A stretch of DNA of 64,000 nucleotides, from positions 62,001-126,000 of the forward strand of contig NZ_ACYY01000004.1 in the NCBI RefSeq assembly GCF_000176015.1, given 5' to 3'. Below the pieces are notes generated by a model. It saw nothing but the letters and a program-made list of their open reading frames with translations. It was not told the DNA's origin and did no database searches. This document shows, one piece after another, positions 27,077 through 35,583 of this stretch. Source of the stretch: Rhodobacter ferrooxidans. GTDB lineage: Bacteria > Pseudomonadota > Alphaproteobacteria > Rhodobacterales > Rhodobacteraceae. The translations under genes were made by a program, and so were the position numbers. Position 1 is the stretch's first letter. Each line of letters opens with the position of its first letter.

Positions 27077-27105
27077 CGCGCCCGGCGTCGTGCCGGGCGG
27101 CGCGC
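27077..27105 (-). other. GC-rich hairpin between Rieske and NifX-like genes
   Basis: CCCGGC (27081-27086) and GCCGGG (27092-27097) pair around GTCGT. No T-run follows in the minus-strand direction, so it could be an attenuator, a stabilising 3' structure or a weak terminator. Confidence 0.35.
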
Positions 27106-27124
27106 AGGTCATGGCCGGGGCGGG

Positions 27125-27694
27125 TCAGACGTTCTCGCCAAGCTGGATCGTGGTGTCATCGACGAATTTCGACACCGGAACCGGCAGGTTTTCCGGCGCC
27201 GGGCCTTTGCGGATGCGCCCGGCGCTGTCGTAATGCGAGCCGTGGCAGGGGCAGAACCAGCCACCGAAATCGCCGGCATCGCCCAGCGGCACGCAGCCCA
27301 GGTGGGTGCAGACCCCCATCATCACCAGCCATTCGCCCGCCGCATCAATGGTGCGGTTGCCGTCGGCGGCATCGGCCGTCCTGGCGATATTGGCGTTGCG
27401 CGCCACCGGATCGACCAGTTCGTTCAGCGCGATCGAGCGGCCAAGCGCGATGTCGGCCTCGGTCCGCCGACGGATGAACACCGGCTTGCCGCGCCATTTG
27501 ACGGTCAATTGGGTGCCGACCTCGACACCGCTGACATCGACCCGCAGAACCGAAAGCGACAACACATCTGCCGAGGGATTCATCTGGTCGATCATCGGCC
27601 AGACTGCGGCGCCCGAGGCGACAACTCCGGCGCCGATGGTGGCATAGGTCAAAAGATCCCTGCGACCGCTGTCGATTTCTTCGGACATGGACAT
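27125..27694 (-). CDS. petA: Ubiquinol-cytochrome c reductase Rieske iron-sulfur subunit
   Basis: 189 residues. Twin-arginine-type N-terminus [14 protein letters not shown] with one membrane anchor to about residue 35, then the Rieske domain. CTHLGC (129-134) and CPCHGSHYD (148-156) supply the 2Fe-2S ligands Cys129, His131, Cys148 and His151 and the disulfide pair. It closely resembles Rhodobacter cytochrome bc1 Rieske proteins ([12 protein letters not shown]). The petB and petC genes that normally follow are not here; the next gene is NifX-like. ATG 27694 has AAGGA seven bases upstream. Confidence 0.93.
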   Translation of the reverse strand: MSMSEEIDSGRRDLLTYATIGAGVVASGAAVWPMIDQMNPSADVLSLSVLRVDVSGVEVGTQLTVKWRGKPVFIRRRTEADIALGRSIALNELVDPVARNANIARTADAADGNRTIDAAGEWLVMMGVCTHLGCVPLGDAGDFGGWFCPCHGSHYDSAGRIRKGPAPENLPVPVSKFVDDTTIQLGENV

Positions 27695-27852
27695 GAGATG
27701 TTCCTTCGTTGATAGGGGATTGCCGGGAAAGACCGCCCAAACGGACTCCCGCAGGTTCTGTGCCGATTGTCGCAAACATCGCCGCGGGCACCTTGCCATT
27801 GCGGCGGTTCACCGGGTGATGCGTTGACTTACGCAGCACCCGGATGGTTTGT

Positions 27853-27869
27853 ATGTGACATTATCACAT
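27853..27869. promoter_or_regulatory. CRP/FNR-like palindrome upstream of the Rieske gene
   Basis: ATGTGA (27853-27858), a five-base centre CATTA, then TCACAT (27864-27869): perfect six-base arms. It lies in the AT-richer 262-bp spacer between the b561 gene end and the Rieske start. The TGTGA/TCACA arms resemble CRP-type sites, but the centre is one base shorter than the E. coli CRP spacer. Confidence 0.45.
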
Positions 27870-27956
27870 TACAGAGCCGATCCTGCCGCATCTGCCCGCG
27901 ACAAACCGGCGCGGCATTGGCAAGGGCAGTGTAACTGGATGAAATTGCATCTGATT

Positions 27957-28559
27957 TCAGCCCTTCTTCAGCACGGCCTTGCGGCCGGTCAGCATCGGGC
28001 GGATCAGGTCTTCGTGCTTCCACAGGCGGTAGAAATAGATCACCGCGACATGCAGCAGCACCATGGCCGCCAGCAGATTGCCCAGAATGTCATGCAGCCC
28101 CAGCGCGGTGCGCGCGGTATCGGTTCCCACAAGCCCGGCCAGCGGGCCTGCGTTGATGTAATCCTCGGGGTCGGCAATCAGGCCGGTCGCGACCTGCGCC
28201 AGCAGCACCGCAAGCAGGCCGATCACGAACAGCCCGCCCATCGGATTGTGGCCGGGCCAGTAACTGGGCTTTCGTGCGCCCATCTTGCGCAGATACGCCA
28301 GCACGGCGCGCGGACCGTAGATAAAGCTGGAAAACCGCGCGCGGCGCGGGCCGAACAGCCCCCACAGCACGCGGAAGGCCAAAAGCCCGATCACCGCATA
28401 GCCGAACCAGAAATGCAGCGTCATCTGGTCCGGGCCAAAGCGGCCAAGACCCCAGGCCGCCGCAACGCTGATCGCCAGCGCCCAGTGGAACACCCGCAGC
28501 AGCGGATCCCACAACACCACGGTCTCGACGGGTTCGGAAGGCAGGATCGGGCTGGTCAT
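27957..28559 (-). CDS. Cytochrome b561-type membrane cytochrome b
   Basis: 200 residues with four membrane helices. Candidate haem histidines lie in RVFHWAL, TLHFWFGY, LGLHDILG and LLHVAVIYF, the pattern of the diheme cytochrome b561/NiFe-hydrogenase cytochrome b family. It starts three bases after the cytochrome c' stop, so the two form an operon. The same pairing is found in other Rhodobacter species, where the cytochrome b is thought to pass electrons between quinol and periplasmic cytochrome c'. Confidence 0.88.
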   Translation of the reverse strand: MTSPILPSEPVETVVLWDPLLRVFHWALAISVAAAWGLGRFGPDQMTLHFWFGYAVIGLLAFRVLWGLFGPRRARFSSFIYGPRAVLAYLRKMGARKPSYWPGHNPMGGLFVIGLLAVLLAQVATGLIADPEDYINAGPLAGLVGTDTARTALGLHDILGNLLAAMVLLHVAVIYFYRLWKHEDLIRPMLTGRKAVLKKG

Positions 28560-28562
28560 GGC

Positions 28563-29018
28563 TTAGTAGTCCTTGGCGCGGTAGTCGTCGTGGCAGGACT
28601 TGCAGGCACCGCCCAGCTTGCCGACCGCAGGGGCCAGCGCCTCGACGCCGTTGCCCGCAACCGCGGCCAGTTCGGTGATGGCTTCGCCCATGGCTTTGCC
28701 TTTCGCGCCATAGCCGGCCATGTCTTCCCAGATCTTCGGCAAGGCACGGGTCTTGCCCGGCAGGTCGGCGTTCGAGGTGCCGGGCACCAGCAGATCGTCG
28801 TGCAGATAGGCCGTCAGCGTCACCATGTCGGCGGCATGCGCCTGAGCGATGGTAGCGTCATAGGGCATGTCGCCCTTGGCCATGGCCGCCAGCGGACCCA
28901 TTTCGGTGCCCAGCAGGGTGAAATAGGCAATCCGCGGCGCGGCCGGGTTCCGGGCCTCCTCGGCGCAAGCAATGCCAGGCAAGGCAAGGGCCAGAGTGAC
29001 GAACAGGGCTTTCTGCAT
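28563..29018 (-). CDS. cycP: Cytochrome c' (periplasmic, four-helix)
   Basis: 151 residues. Signal peptide MQKALFVTLALALPGIACA, then a four-helix bundle with the haem site near the C-terminus (CKSCHDDYR), the defining location for cytochrome c'. These pentacoordinate haems bind NO and CO, and in Rhodobacter capsulatus cytochrome c' protects against nitric oxide. ATG 29018 with AAGGAGA nine bases upstream. First gene of the pair with cytochrome b561. Confidence 0.93.
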   Translation of the reverse strand: MQKALFVTLALALPGIACAEEARNPAAPRIAYFTLLGTEMGPLAAMAKGDMPYDATIAQAHAADMVTLTAYLHDDLLVPGTSNADLPGKTRALPKIWEDMAGYGAKGKAMGEAITELAAVAGNGVEALAPAVGKLGGACKSCHDDYRAKDY

Positions 29019-29447
29019 CGGTGTCTCCTTTTTGATCAGACAAGATTGGACGTAGTCATTGAACGCGCCGGTCCTACCGATCCGGCGCAACTTTCGCGGG
29101 TTCTGGCTGCGACAGATTGACAGGTTCCGGCTGGCAGCCGCGAAACGGGCCTGGGTGGCCGCCTTTCCCGATCGCTGACCAAAACCTTGGCTGGTCCGGT
29201 TGCCCCGGATTGGTCGGAAATCCGCGCGAGGCAAGCTTGGGTTTCATCGGCATCCAACTGGCCTTGAGCGCGCGATTCGCGGCTGCGAACTGGCCACAAT
29301 CGGGCATTGATCAATCCTGGCGCCATTAGATGGCATTCAATTATATGATTCGAAATGATTTTATAAGAAACCGAACAAAATTCGGATTTCTTTTGACAAT
29401 AGTCAGAACCAGCAGACAATATCAACTTGTCGGCTGTGTCGGGCGAC
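29019..29447. promoter_or_regulatory. Intergenic region with AT-rich promoter and inverted repeat for the sugar operon
   Basis: 429 bp between divergent cycP and the ABC operon. The right third is strikingly AT-rich for this genome (29335-29425). CCGAA (29371-29375) and TTCGG (29381-29385) form an inverted repeat around CAAAA, widening to GAAA...TTTC. TTGACA (29393-29398), 17 bases, then ACAATA (29416-29421) is the best promoter match, with the inverted repeat just upstream. I see no gene in the left part. Confidence 0.55.
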
Positions 29448-30944
29448 ATGAGGGGGGAGATTTTGGCAGAAGCTCTGCTCCAGGTCCGGGGGCTGAAGAA
29501 GCACTTCGGTGGTGTTGCTGCGCTCAGCAACGGCCAGTTCTGCCTGATGCCGGGCAGTGTTCATGCCTTGTGCGGCGGCAATGGTGCGGGCAAATCGACC
29601 TTTCTGACCATCGTGATGGGCATCCAGGACCGTGACGCCGGCATCATCCTGCGCAATGGCCGCGAGGTGGTTTTTGCCAAACCGTCAGACGCCCACGCCG
29701 CCGGCATCAGCATCATCGAGCAGGAGCTTGGCCCGATTCCGGCAATGACCGTGGCCGAAAACATCTTTCTTGGCCGCGAGCCGCTGGCCCGGTTCGGGAG
29801 GGTGGATTTCGCCTCGATGAACCGCCGCGCGCAGGAATTGCTGGACAGTCTGGAGTTCGGCATTTCGGCCAGAACCGTGATGATGGACCTGACGGTGGCC
29901 GAAATGCAGCTGGTCGAGATTGCCAAGGCGCTGTCGCATGATGCCGAGGTGATCATCATGGACGAGCCGACCTCGGCGCTGGGCGGGGCCGAGGCGAGCC
30001 GGCTGTTTGCCGCGATTGGCCGGCTGAAGGCGGCGGGCAAGGGCATCATCTATGTCAGCCACCGGCTGTCGGAAATCTTCCAGATCGCTGACAGCTACAC
30101 CGTGTTCCGTGACGGCGAATTCGTCGGTGAAGGCGCGATTGCCGACGTCAGCCGCGAGGCGCTGATCCAGATGATCGTCGGGCGCCCGCTGACCGAGGAA
30201 TTCGTGAAGGAAAACACGCCCGGCGACGAGGTGGCGCTGTCGGTGCGGCATCTGAATGCGCTGGACTGGGTCAAGGACATCTCTTTCGACGCGCATCGCG
30301 GCGAGATTCTGGTGCTTTACGGGCTGATGGGGTCGGGACGCAGCGAGGTGTTCGAACGCCTCTGGGGGTTAAGCGAGGACCGCGGCGGCGAGGTGCGGCT
30401 GTTCGGCCAGCCGACCAACATCCGCAAGCCGGCGCAGGCCATCGCGCAGGGGCTGGCCTTCGTCACCGAGGACCGCAAGGAAACCGGGCTGGTGCTGACC
30501 TCGGACGTGCGTGCCAACCTGTGCCTGGCGCATCTGGACCAGTTGCGGCTGGGGCCGGTGATGCTGAAGCGGCGCGAGGCGGCGGCGTCGCAGCGGATGA
30601 TCGACGCCTTCTCGATCAAGACCCCGTCCGACCGGCTGGAGGTTTCCGGGCTGTCGGGCGGCAATCAGCAGAAGGTGGTGCTGGGGCGCTGGTTCATGAC
30701 CGATCCCAAGGTGCTGATGCTGGACGAGCCGACCCGCGGTGTCGATGTCGGTGCCAAGCGCGAGATCTACCGCATCATGTCGGAATTCGCCAAGGCGGGC
30801 GGGGCGGTGGTGATGATCAGTTCCGAAGCCGACGAGGTGCTGGGCATGGCCGACCGCGTGGTGGTGCTGCGCGACGGCCGGATCAGTGGCGTGCTGGAAC
30901 GGGCCGAACTGTCGGCCGAATCCCTGCTGCATCTGGCGGCATGA
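29448..30944 (+). CDS. Ribose-type sugar ABC transporter ATP-binding protein (two NBDs)
   Basis: 498 residues with two ATPase halves. First half: Walker A GGNGAGKST and a Walker B ending IIMDEPTSAL, with a degenerate signature (TVAEMQLVEIAKAL). Second half: degenerate Walker A GLMGSGRSEV, intact signature LSGGNQQKVVLGRW and MLDEPTRGVDVGAK. This asymmetry is normal for RbsA/MglA/XylG proteins. The start is uncertain: ATG 29448 is chosen, TTG 29463 is nearer AGGGGGGAG. The stop overlaps the permease ATG. Confidence 0.88.
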   Translation: MRGEILAEALLQVRGLKKHFGGVAALSNGQFCLMPGSVHALCGGNGAGKSTFLTIVMGIQDRDAGIILRNGREVVFAKPSDAHAAGISIIEQELGPIPAMTVAENIFLGREPLARFGRVDFASMNRRAQELLDSLEFGISARTVMMDLTVAEMQLVEIAKALSHDAEVIIMDEPTSALGGAEASRLFAAIGRLKAAGKGIIYVSHRLSEIFQIADSYTVFRDGEFVGEGAIADVSREALIQMIVGRPLTEEFVKENTPGDEVALSVRHLNALDWVKDISFDAHRGEILVLYGLMGSGRSEVFERLWGLSEDRGGEVRLFGQPTNIRKPAQAIAQGLAFVTEDRKETGLVLTSDVRANLCLAHLDQLRLGPVMLKRREAAASQRMIDAFSIKTPSDRLEVSGLSGGNQQKVVLGRWFMTDPKVLMLDEPTRGVDVGAKREIYRIMSEFAKAGGAVVMISSEADEVLGMADRVVVLRDGRISGVLERAELSAESLLHLAA

Positions 30945-31966
30945 CCATGACCCCCAGAGGAACGCCCCAGATGCCCGGAACACCCAGCCAGAGCCGCAAT
31001 TTCAAGCTGCTGGTCGCGCAATACGGCCAGAAATACGGCATCCTTGTCGCCCTGGTTCTGGTCTGCGTCATCCTTGCCTTTGCCAACGAATACTTCCTGA
31101 CCACACGCAATCTGGTCAACGTGCTGCGGCAGACCTCGATCAACGGCATCCTGGCGATCGGGATGACCTTCGTGATCCTGACCCGGGGCATCGACCTGTC
31201 GGTGGGGTCGGTGGTGGCGCTGGCCGGGGTGGTTTCGGCGTCGTTTGCCACCACGGCAACCACGGCGATGGTGCCTGGCGGGCCTTATCCGGCGGTGTTC
31301 GCGCTGGCGATCGGCGTGCTGGTGGGGGTGGTTTGCGGTCTGATCAACGGCGTGATCGTGGCGTTTTTCCGGGTGCCGTCGTTTGTGGCCACGCTGGGCA
31401 TGCTGTCGGCGGCGCGCGGGCTGACGCTGCTTTATGCCGGTGGCAAGCCGGTGCCGGCGCTGACCGACAGTTTCCGCTACATCGGCACCGAGTCGATCCT
31501 TGGGGTGCCGATGCCGGTGGTGCTGTTCGCGCTGGTGTTCTTTGCCTCGCTGTGGGTGCTGACCTCGACCCGGTTCGGCCGCCATGTCTATGCCGCCGGC
31601 GGCAACCCGCATGCCGCCCGGGTGTCGGGGGTGAACGTCAACCGGGTGCGGCTGCTGGTCTATGTGATCTCGGGCGGGCTGGCGGGGGCGGCGGGGATGA
31701 TCCTTGCGGCGCGGACCGGCTCGGCGCTGACCCAGGCGGGGATTGCCTACGAGCTTGACGCGATTGCCGCGGTGGTGATCGGCGGCACCTCGCTTTCGGG
31801 CGGCGTCGGCAAGGTGACCGGCACGCTGATCGGCGCGCTGCTGATTGCCGTCGTCAACAACGGCCTCGATCTGATGGGGGTGGAGTCCTACTACCAGCAG
31901 GTCATCAAGGGGATGCTCATCGTTGCCGCGGTCATGCTTGACCAGGCGCGCTCGAAGCAGGCCTGA
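30941..31966 (+). CDS. Ribose-type sugar ABC transporter permease
   Basis: 341 residues, about eight to ten membrane helices. Family motifs are TRGIDLSVGSVVALAGV near the N-terminus and AVVIGGTSLSGGVGKVTGTLIGAL near the C-terminus, as in RbsC. It forms the inner-membrane channel with the preceding ATPase. ATG 30941 overlaps the ATPase stop (ATGA); ATG 30947 is an alternative. The substrate-binding protein gene follows after 95 bp. Confidence 0.9.
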   Translation: MTMTPRGTPQMPGTPSQSRNFKLLVAQYGQKYGILVALVLVCVILAFANEYFLTTRNLVNVLRQTSINGILAIGMTFVILTRGIDLSVGSVVALAGVVSASFATTATTAMVPGGPYPAVFALAIGVLVGVVCGLINGVIVAFFRVPSFVATLGMLSAARGLTLLYAGGKPVPALTDSFRYIGTESILGVPMPVVLFALVFFASLWVLTSTRFGRHVYAAGGNPHAARVSGVNVNRVRLLVYVISGGLAGAAGMILAARTGSALTQAGIAYELDAIAAVVIGGTSLSGGVGKVTGTLIGALLIAVVNNGLDLMGVESYYQQVIKGMLIVAAVMLDQARSKQA

Positions 31967-32061
31967 CCACAAGGGCAGGCCTGACCGTAACCAAGACCAT
32001 CTGGCCCTCCCGCAGGAGGCGGGCCGTCAGGTGACGCGCAAAACAGAAGGAGGAGAGACCC

Positions 32062-33048
32062 ATGACCAACCGGATAATGACCCTGACCGTCGCGGCCACG
32101 CTGCTTGCCAGCACCGCCGCCATGGCCCAGGACAAGCCGAAGATCGGTGCCGCCGTCTATGGCCTGAACGCCGAGTTCATGCAGATCTGGGCCGCAGCCC
32201 TGGAGCAGCACCCGGCAGTGAAGCAGGGCCTGGTCGAGGTGACCGTGTTCGACGGCCGCTATGACGCGCTGGTGCAGCAGGAGCAGTTCGAAACCATGGT
32301 CACCCAGGGCTTCGACGCCATCATCTTCGTGCCGATCGACATCGAAGCCGGTGCCGCCGCGGTAAAGGTGGCCAGCGACGCCGGTATCCCGGTGTTCGGC
32401 TCGAACACCCGGGTCAACAGCGACCTGCTCAGCGCCTATGTCGGGTCCGACGACGTGCAGTCGGGCTACATGGAAGCGAAATACGTGCTCGACAAGATCG
32501 GCTGCAAAGGCAACGTCGTGGTGATCGAAGGCCCGATCGGCCAGTCGGCGCAGATTCAGCGGCTGGAAGGCAACATGAAGGCGCTGGCCGAATGTCCCGA
32601 TGTCAAGGTGCTGGAAGACCAGACCGCCAACTGGAGCCGCGCCGAGGCCCAGACCCTGATGGAAAACTGGCTGACCGCACATCCCGGCGAGATCAACGGC
32701 GTGATCGGCCAGAATGACGAGATGGCGCTGGGGGCCATCGAGGCGATCAAGGCCGCCGATCTTGACGTGAAGTCCTTTGCCATTGCCGGTATCGACGGCG
32801 TGACCGACGCGCTGCTGGCGGTGAAGGCCGACCAGATGGCCTCGATCCTGCAAGACGGTGCCGCGCAGGCGCAGGGTGCGCTTGATCTGGCGATCAAGGC
32901 GGTCGATCCGACCTACGAGCCGATGTCGGAGATCTGGAAAACCTACGCCGACATGCCGTGGAACAACGGTGCCGACAAGGAATACTCGGTGCCGTGGACC
33001 CCGGTGACGCTTGAAAACGTCGATGCGCTGCTGGCGCTGCGGCAATAA
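32062..33048 (+). CDS. Periplasmic sugar-binding protein of the ribose/allose type
   Basis: 328 residues. Signal peptide of about 23 residues ending AAMAQ, then a two-lobed periplasmic-binding protein type 4 fold (KIGAAVYGLNAEFMQIWAAA, GFDAIIFVPIDI, VIGQNDEMALGAIEAIKAA, IAGIDG). It captures the sugar or polyol for the ABC importer; ligand not predictable. AAGGAGGAGA precedes the ATG, the strongest ribosome site of the operon, fitting the excess in which binding proteins are made. Confidence 0.9.
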   Translation: MTNRIMTLTVAATLLASTAAMAQDKPKIGAAVYGLNAEFMQIWAAALEQHPAVKQGLVEVTVFDGRYDALVQQEQFETMVTQGFDAIIFVPIDIEAGAAAVKVASDAGIPVFGSNTRVNSDLLSAYVGSDDVQSGYMEAKYVLDKIGCKGNVVVIEGPIGQSAQIQRLEGNMKALAECPDVKVLEDQTANWSRAEAQTLMENWLTAHPGEINGVIGQNDEMALGAIEAIKAADLDVKSFAIAGIDGVTDALLAVKADQMASILQDGAAQAQGALDLAIKAVDPTYEPMSEIWKTYADMPWNNGADKEYSVPWTPVTLENVDALLALRQ

Positions 33049-33064
33049 CACCGCCACGCCCTGT

Positions 33065-33093
33065 CCTGCCCGACCTTGCATGGGCCGGGCAGG
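33065..33093 (+). other. Intra-operon hairpin after the binding-protein gene
   Basis: CCTGCCCG (33065-33072) and CGGGCAGG (33086-33093) form a perfect eight-base stem around 13 bases, 16 bases after the stop. No T-run follows. Hairpins here commonly stabilise the binding-protein part of ABC operon messages while letting some polymerase through. Confidence 0.5.
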
Positions 33094-33126
33094 GCAACCA
33101 TGATCCATTCTTCGGGGTAGACAGCC

Positions 33127-33894
33127 ATGGCAACCAGTCCTGCAACACTCGACTATGATTTCCCGCTTGCCGGCAAGACCGCCTTCGTGACCGGCGCGGC
33201 CTCGGGGATCGGCGCCGCGATTGCCGAAGCCTTCAGCGCCAAGGGGGTGCGCGTCGCCGTGGTCGATCTGAAGGCCGAGGCTGCCGCCGCCCGCGCCGCC
33301 ACGCTGAACGGTGCCATCGCGGTGGCCTGCGACGTGGCCGACCCGGCTTCGGTCGCCGCCGCCGTGGCAGCGGTGCAGGCCGCGTTCGGCCGCATCGACA
33401 TTCTGGTCAACAGCGCCGGCATCGTCGATCTTGCCCCCGCCGCCGACATCGCGCTCAGCGCCTGGAGCCGCACGATGGACATCAACCTGACCGGCAGTTT
33501 TCTGGTCGCACAGGCGGTGGGCCGGGGCATGATCGCCCAGGGCAGCGGCCGGATCATCAACCTGGCCTCGCAGGCCGGAACGGTGGCGATCGACGGCCAC
33601 ATCGCCTATTGCGCCTCGAAATTCGGCGTGATCGGCCTGACCAAGGTGCTGGCGCTGGAATGGGGCCAGCACGGCATCACCGTCAATTCGCTGTCGCCCA
33701 CCGTGGTGCTGACCGAACTGGGCAAATCGGCCTGGGCCGGGGAAAAGGGCGAGGCGATGATCCGCCAGATTCCCGCCGGGCGCTTTGCCGAACCCTGCGA
33801 GATTGCTGCGGCGGCGGTGTTCCTTGCCTCGGATGCGGCGGGCATGTTCAATGGCGCCGACCTGATCATCGACGGCGGTTTCACCATCAAGTGA
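33127..33894 (+). CDS. Short-chain dehydrogenase/reductase, polyol dehydrogenase type
   Basis: 255 residues. Cofactor motif TGAASGIGAA (about 20-29), an acidic residue after the second strand (VAVVDLKAE) pointing to NAD, NSAG in the middle, catalytic Ser in LASQAG and YCASK as the Tyr-x3-Lys pair. Sequence features (MDINLTGSFLVAQAVG, LSPTVVLTELGKSAW) are like those of proteins annotated as D-threitol dehydrogenase. Between the ABC importer and DhaK genes, the likely job is to oxidise the imported polyol to a ketose. Substrate inferred only. Confidence 0.82.
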   Translation: MATSPATLDYDFPLAGKTAFVTGAASGIGAAIAEAFSAKGVRVAVVDLKAEAAAARAATLNGAIAVACDVADPASVAAAVAAVQAAFGRIDILVNSAGIVDLAPAADIALSAWSRTMDINLTGSFLVAQAVGRGMIAQGSGRIINLASQAGTVAIDGHIAYCASKFGVIGLTKVLALEWGQHGITVNSLSPTVVLTELGKSAWAGEKGEAMIRQIPAGRFAEPCEIAAAAVFLASDAAGMFNGADLIIDGGFTIK

Positions 33895-33904
33895 GGGCAG
33901 AAAG

Positions 33905-34897
33905 ATGCAACGTTTCCTGAACGACCCTGACGACATCGTCGATGAAACCGTGGCCGGTTTCGTGCGCGCCCATGCCGATCTGGTGCGGCTTGACCCCGGC
34001 AATCCGCGGGTGGTGGTCTCGCGCCTCGCCGGACAGCAGGGCCGGGTCGGCATCGTGACCGGCGGCGGCTCGGGGCACGAGCCTGCCTTCATCGGCTATA
34101 CCGGGCGCAACATGGTCGATGCGGTGGCGGTGGGCGAGTTGTTCTCGTCGCCCACGGCAAAAAGCTTTCACGACGCGATCCGTGCCGCTGATGGCGGGGC
34201 GGGCGTGGCGGTGCTGTATGGCAACTATGCCGGCGACAACATGAACGTGAAGATGGCCCGCAAGATGGCCGTCAAGGATGGCATCGCGGTCGAAACCGTG
34301 GTGGCCAATGACGATGTCAGTTCCGCCCCGTTGGCCGAGCGCGAAAAGCGCCGTGGCGTGGCGGGCGAGATATTCATGTGGAAGATCGGCGGCGCCAAGG
34401 CCGCCACTGGCGCCCCGCTGGCCGAGGTGATTGCCGCCGCACAGAAGGCGATCGACAACTGCCGCTCGGTCGGGGTTGGTCTTGGCCCCTGCACCCTGCC
34501 TGCGGTGGGGCATCCGAACTTCAGCATCGCACCGGGCAAGATGGAGGTCGGCATCGGCCATCACGGCGAACCCGGCGTGCGCATCGAGGACCTGAAAACC
34601 GCCAATGCGATTGCCGACGAGATGACCGCCATCGTGCTGGATGACCACAACCTGCCCGCAGGCACCGAGGTGGCGGTGCTGCTGTCGGGGCTGGGGGCCA
34701 CGCCGGTGAACGAGCTTTACGTGCTTTTCAACCGCATGGCCCAGCAGATCGAGGCGCGCGGGCTGGTGATCTACCGCCCCTTCGTCGGCAATTATTTCAC
34801 CTCGCTGGAAATGGTTGGGGCCACGCTGACGGTGATGGCGCTGGACGCCGAACTGAAGCTGCTGCTGGATATGGAGACCGCCTGTCCGGGGCTGTAG
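33905..34897 (+). CDS. dhaK: DhaK-type kinase subunit (substrate-binding)
   Basis: 330 residues. It has the DhaK fold with TGGGSGHEPAFIGYTG, YGNYAGDNMNVKMA and the covalent-binding histidine at residue 220 in GHHGEPG; E. coli DhaK uses His218 in the same motif to hold the ketose as a hemiaminal. It needs a DhaL partner, encoded next. The carbohydrate may be dihydroxyacetone, erythrulose or another short ketose; relatives acting on tetruloses are known. It starts 10 bp after the dehydrogenase stop. Confidence 0.88.
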   Translation: MQRFLNDPDDIVDETVAGFVRAHADLVRLDPGNPRVVVSRLAGQQGRVGIVTGGGSGHEPAFIGYTGRNMVDAVAVGELFSSPTAKSFHDAIRAADGGAGVAVLYGNYAGDNMNVKMARKMAVKDGIAVETVVANDDVSSAPLAEREKRRGVAGEIFMWKIGGAKAATGAPLAEVIAAAQKAIDNCRSVGVGLGPCTLPAVGHPNFSIAPGKMEVGIGHHGEPGVRIEDLKTANAIADEMTAIVLDDHNLPAGTEVAVLLSGLGATPVNELYVLFNRMAQQIEARGLVIYRPFVGNYFTSLEMVGATLTVMALDAELKLLLDMETACPGL

Positions 34898-34906
34898 GGG
34901 GAAAAG

Positions 34907-35545
34907 ATGCAGAGCATCGACAACAGGGGCGCGGGCGAGATCATCCGCGAGATCGCGGCGGTGATCGTCGCCAACAAGGCTTACCTGTCGGATATCGACG
35001 GGTTGATCGGCGACGGTGATCACGGGGTCAACATGGCCAAGGGCTTTGCCCGCGCCGCCGAACGGCTGGACCCGGCGGGCACGCTTGGCGATGCGATGGC
35101 GGTGCTGTCGGATGTGCTGATGTCCGAGATCGGCGGCTCGATGGGGCCGCTGTATGGCACGCTGTTCGGTGACATGGCCGAGCATCTGGGCGAGGCTGCG
35201 GTGCTGGATGCGGCGGCCTTCGGCGCCATGGTCCGCGCCGGTCTGGCGGGGGTGCGGGACATCGGCGCGGCGAAGGTGGGCGACAAGACGCTGCTGGATG
35301 CGCTGGTGCCGGCAATTGACGCCTTTGACGCGGCGATTGCTGCGGGCCAGCCGTTCGCTGCGGCGCTGGGCGCGATGAAGGCGGCGGCGGAAACCGGGCG
35401 CGACAGCACCATCGACATGGTGGCGCGGGTGGGCCGGTCGGCGCGGCTGGGCGAACGCTCGCGCGGGGTGCTGGACGCCGGTGCCACCTCTTGCGCGCTG
35501 ATTATGGGCGGTTTTGCCGATGGCATCGGGCGGCGGCTTGCATAG
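34907..35545 (+). CDS. dhaL: DhaL-type kinase subunit (nucleotide-binding)
   Basis: 212 residues, an eight-helix DhaL barrel. Mg-ATP-binding aspartates lie in IDGLIGDGDHGVNMAKGF, followed by GGSMGPLYGTLF and VGDKTLLDALVPA. It holds ATP (stand-alone type) or ADP (PTS type) for transfer to the ketose on DhaK. No PTS DhaM is present in the window, so an ATP-dependent enzyme is more likely. Nine bases after the preceding gene, with GGGGGAAAAG before the ATG. Confidence 0.87.
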   Translation: MQSIDNRGAGEIIREIAAVIVANKAYLSDIDGLIGDGDHGVNMAKGFARAAERLDPAGTLGDAMAVLSDVLMSEIGGSMGPLYGTLFGDMAEHLGEAAVLDAAAFGAMVRAGLAGVRDIGAAKVGDKTLLDALVPAIDAFDAAIAAGQPFAAALGAMKAAAETGRDSTIDMVARVGRSARLGERSRGVLDAGATSCALIMGGFADGIGRRLA

Positions 35546-35583
35546 CGCTTGCAAAGGTGCGTCGGCTTTGCACAAGGTTCGGC

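Noticed and set aside
29335-29425. AT-rich patch as replication origin or foreign island
   Set aside because: It has no DnaA-box cluster or iterons and directly precedes an operon with normal composition; a promoter explains it.
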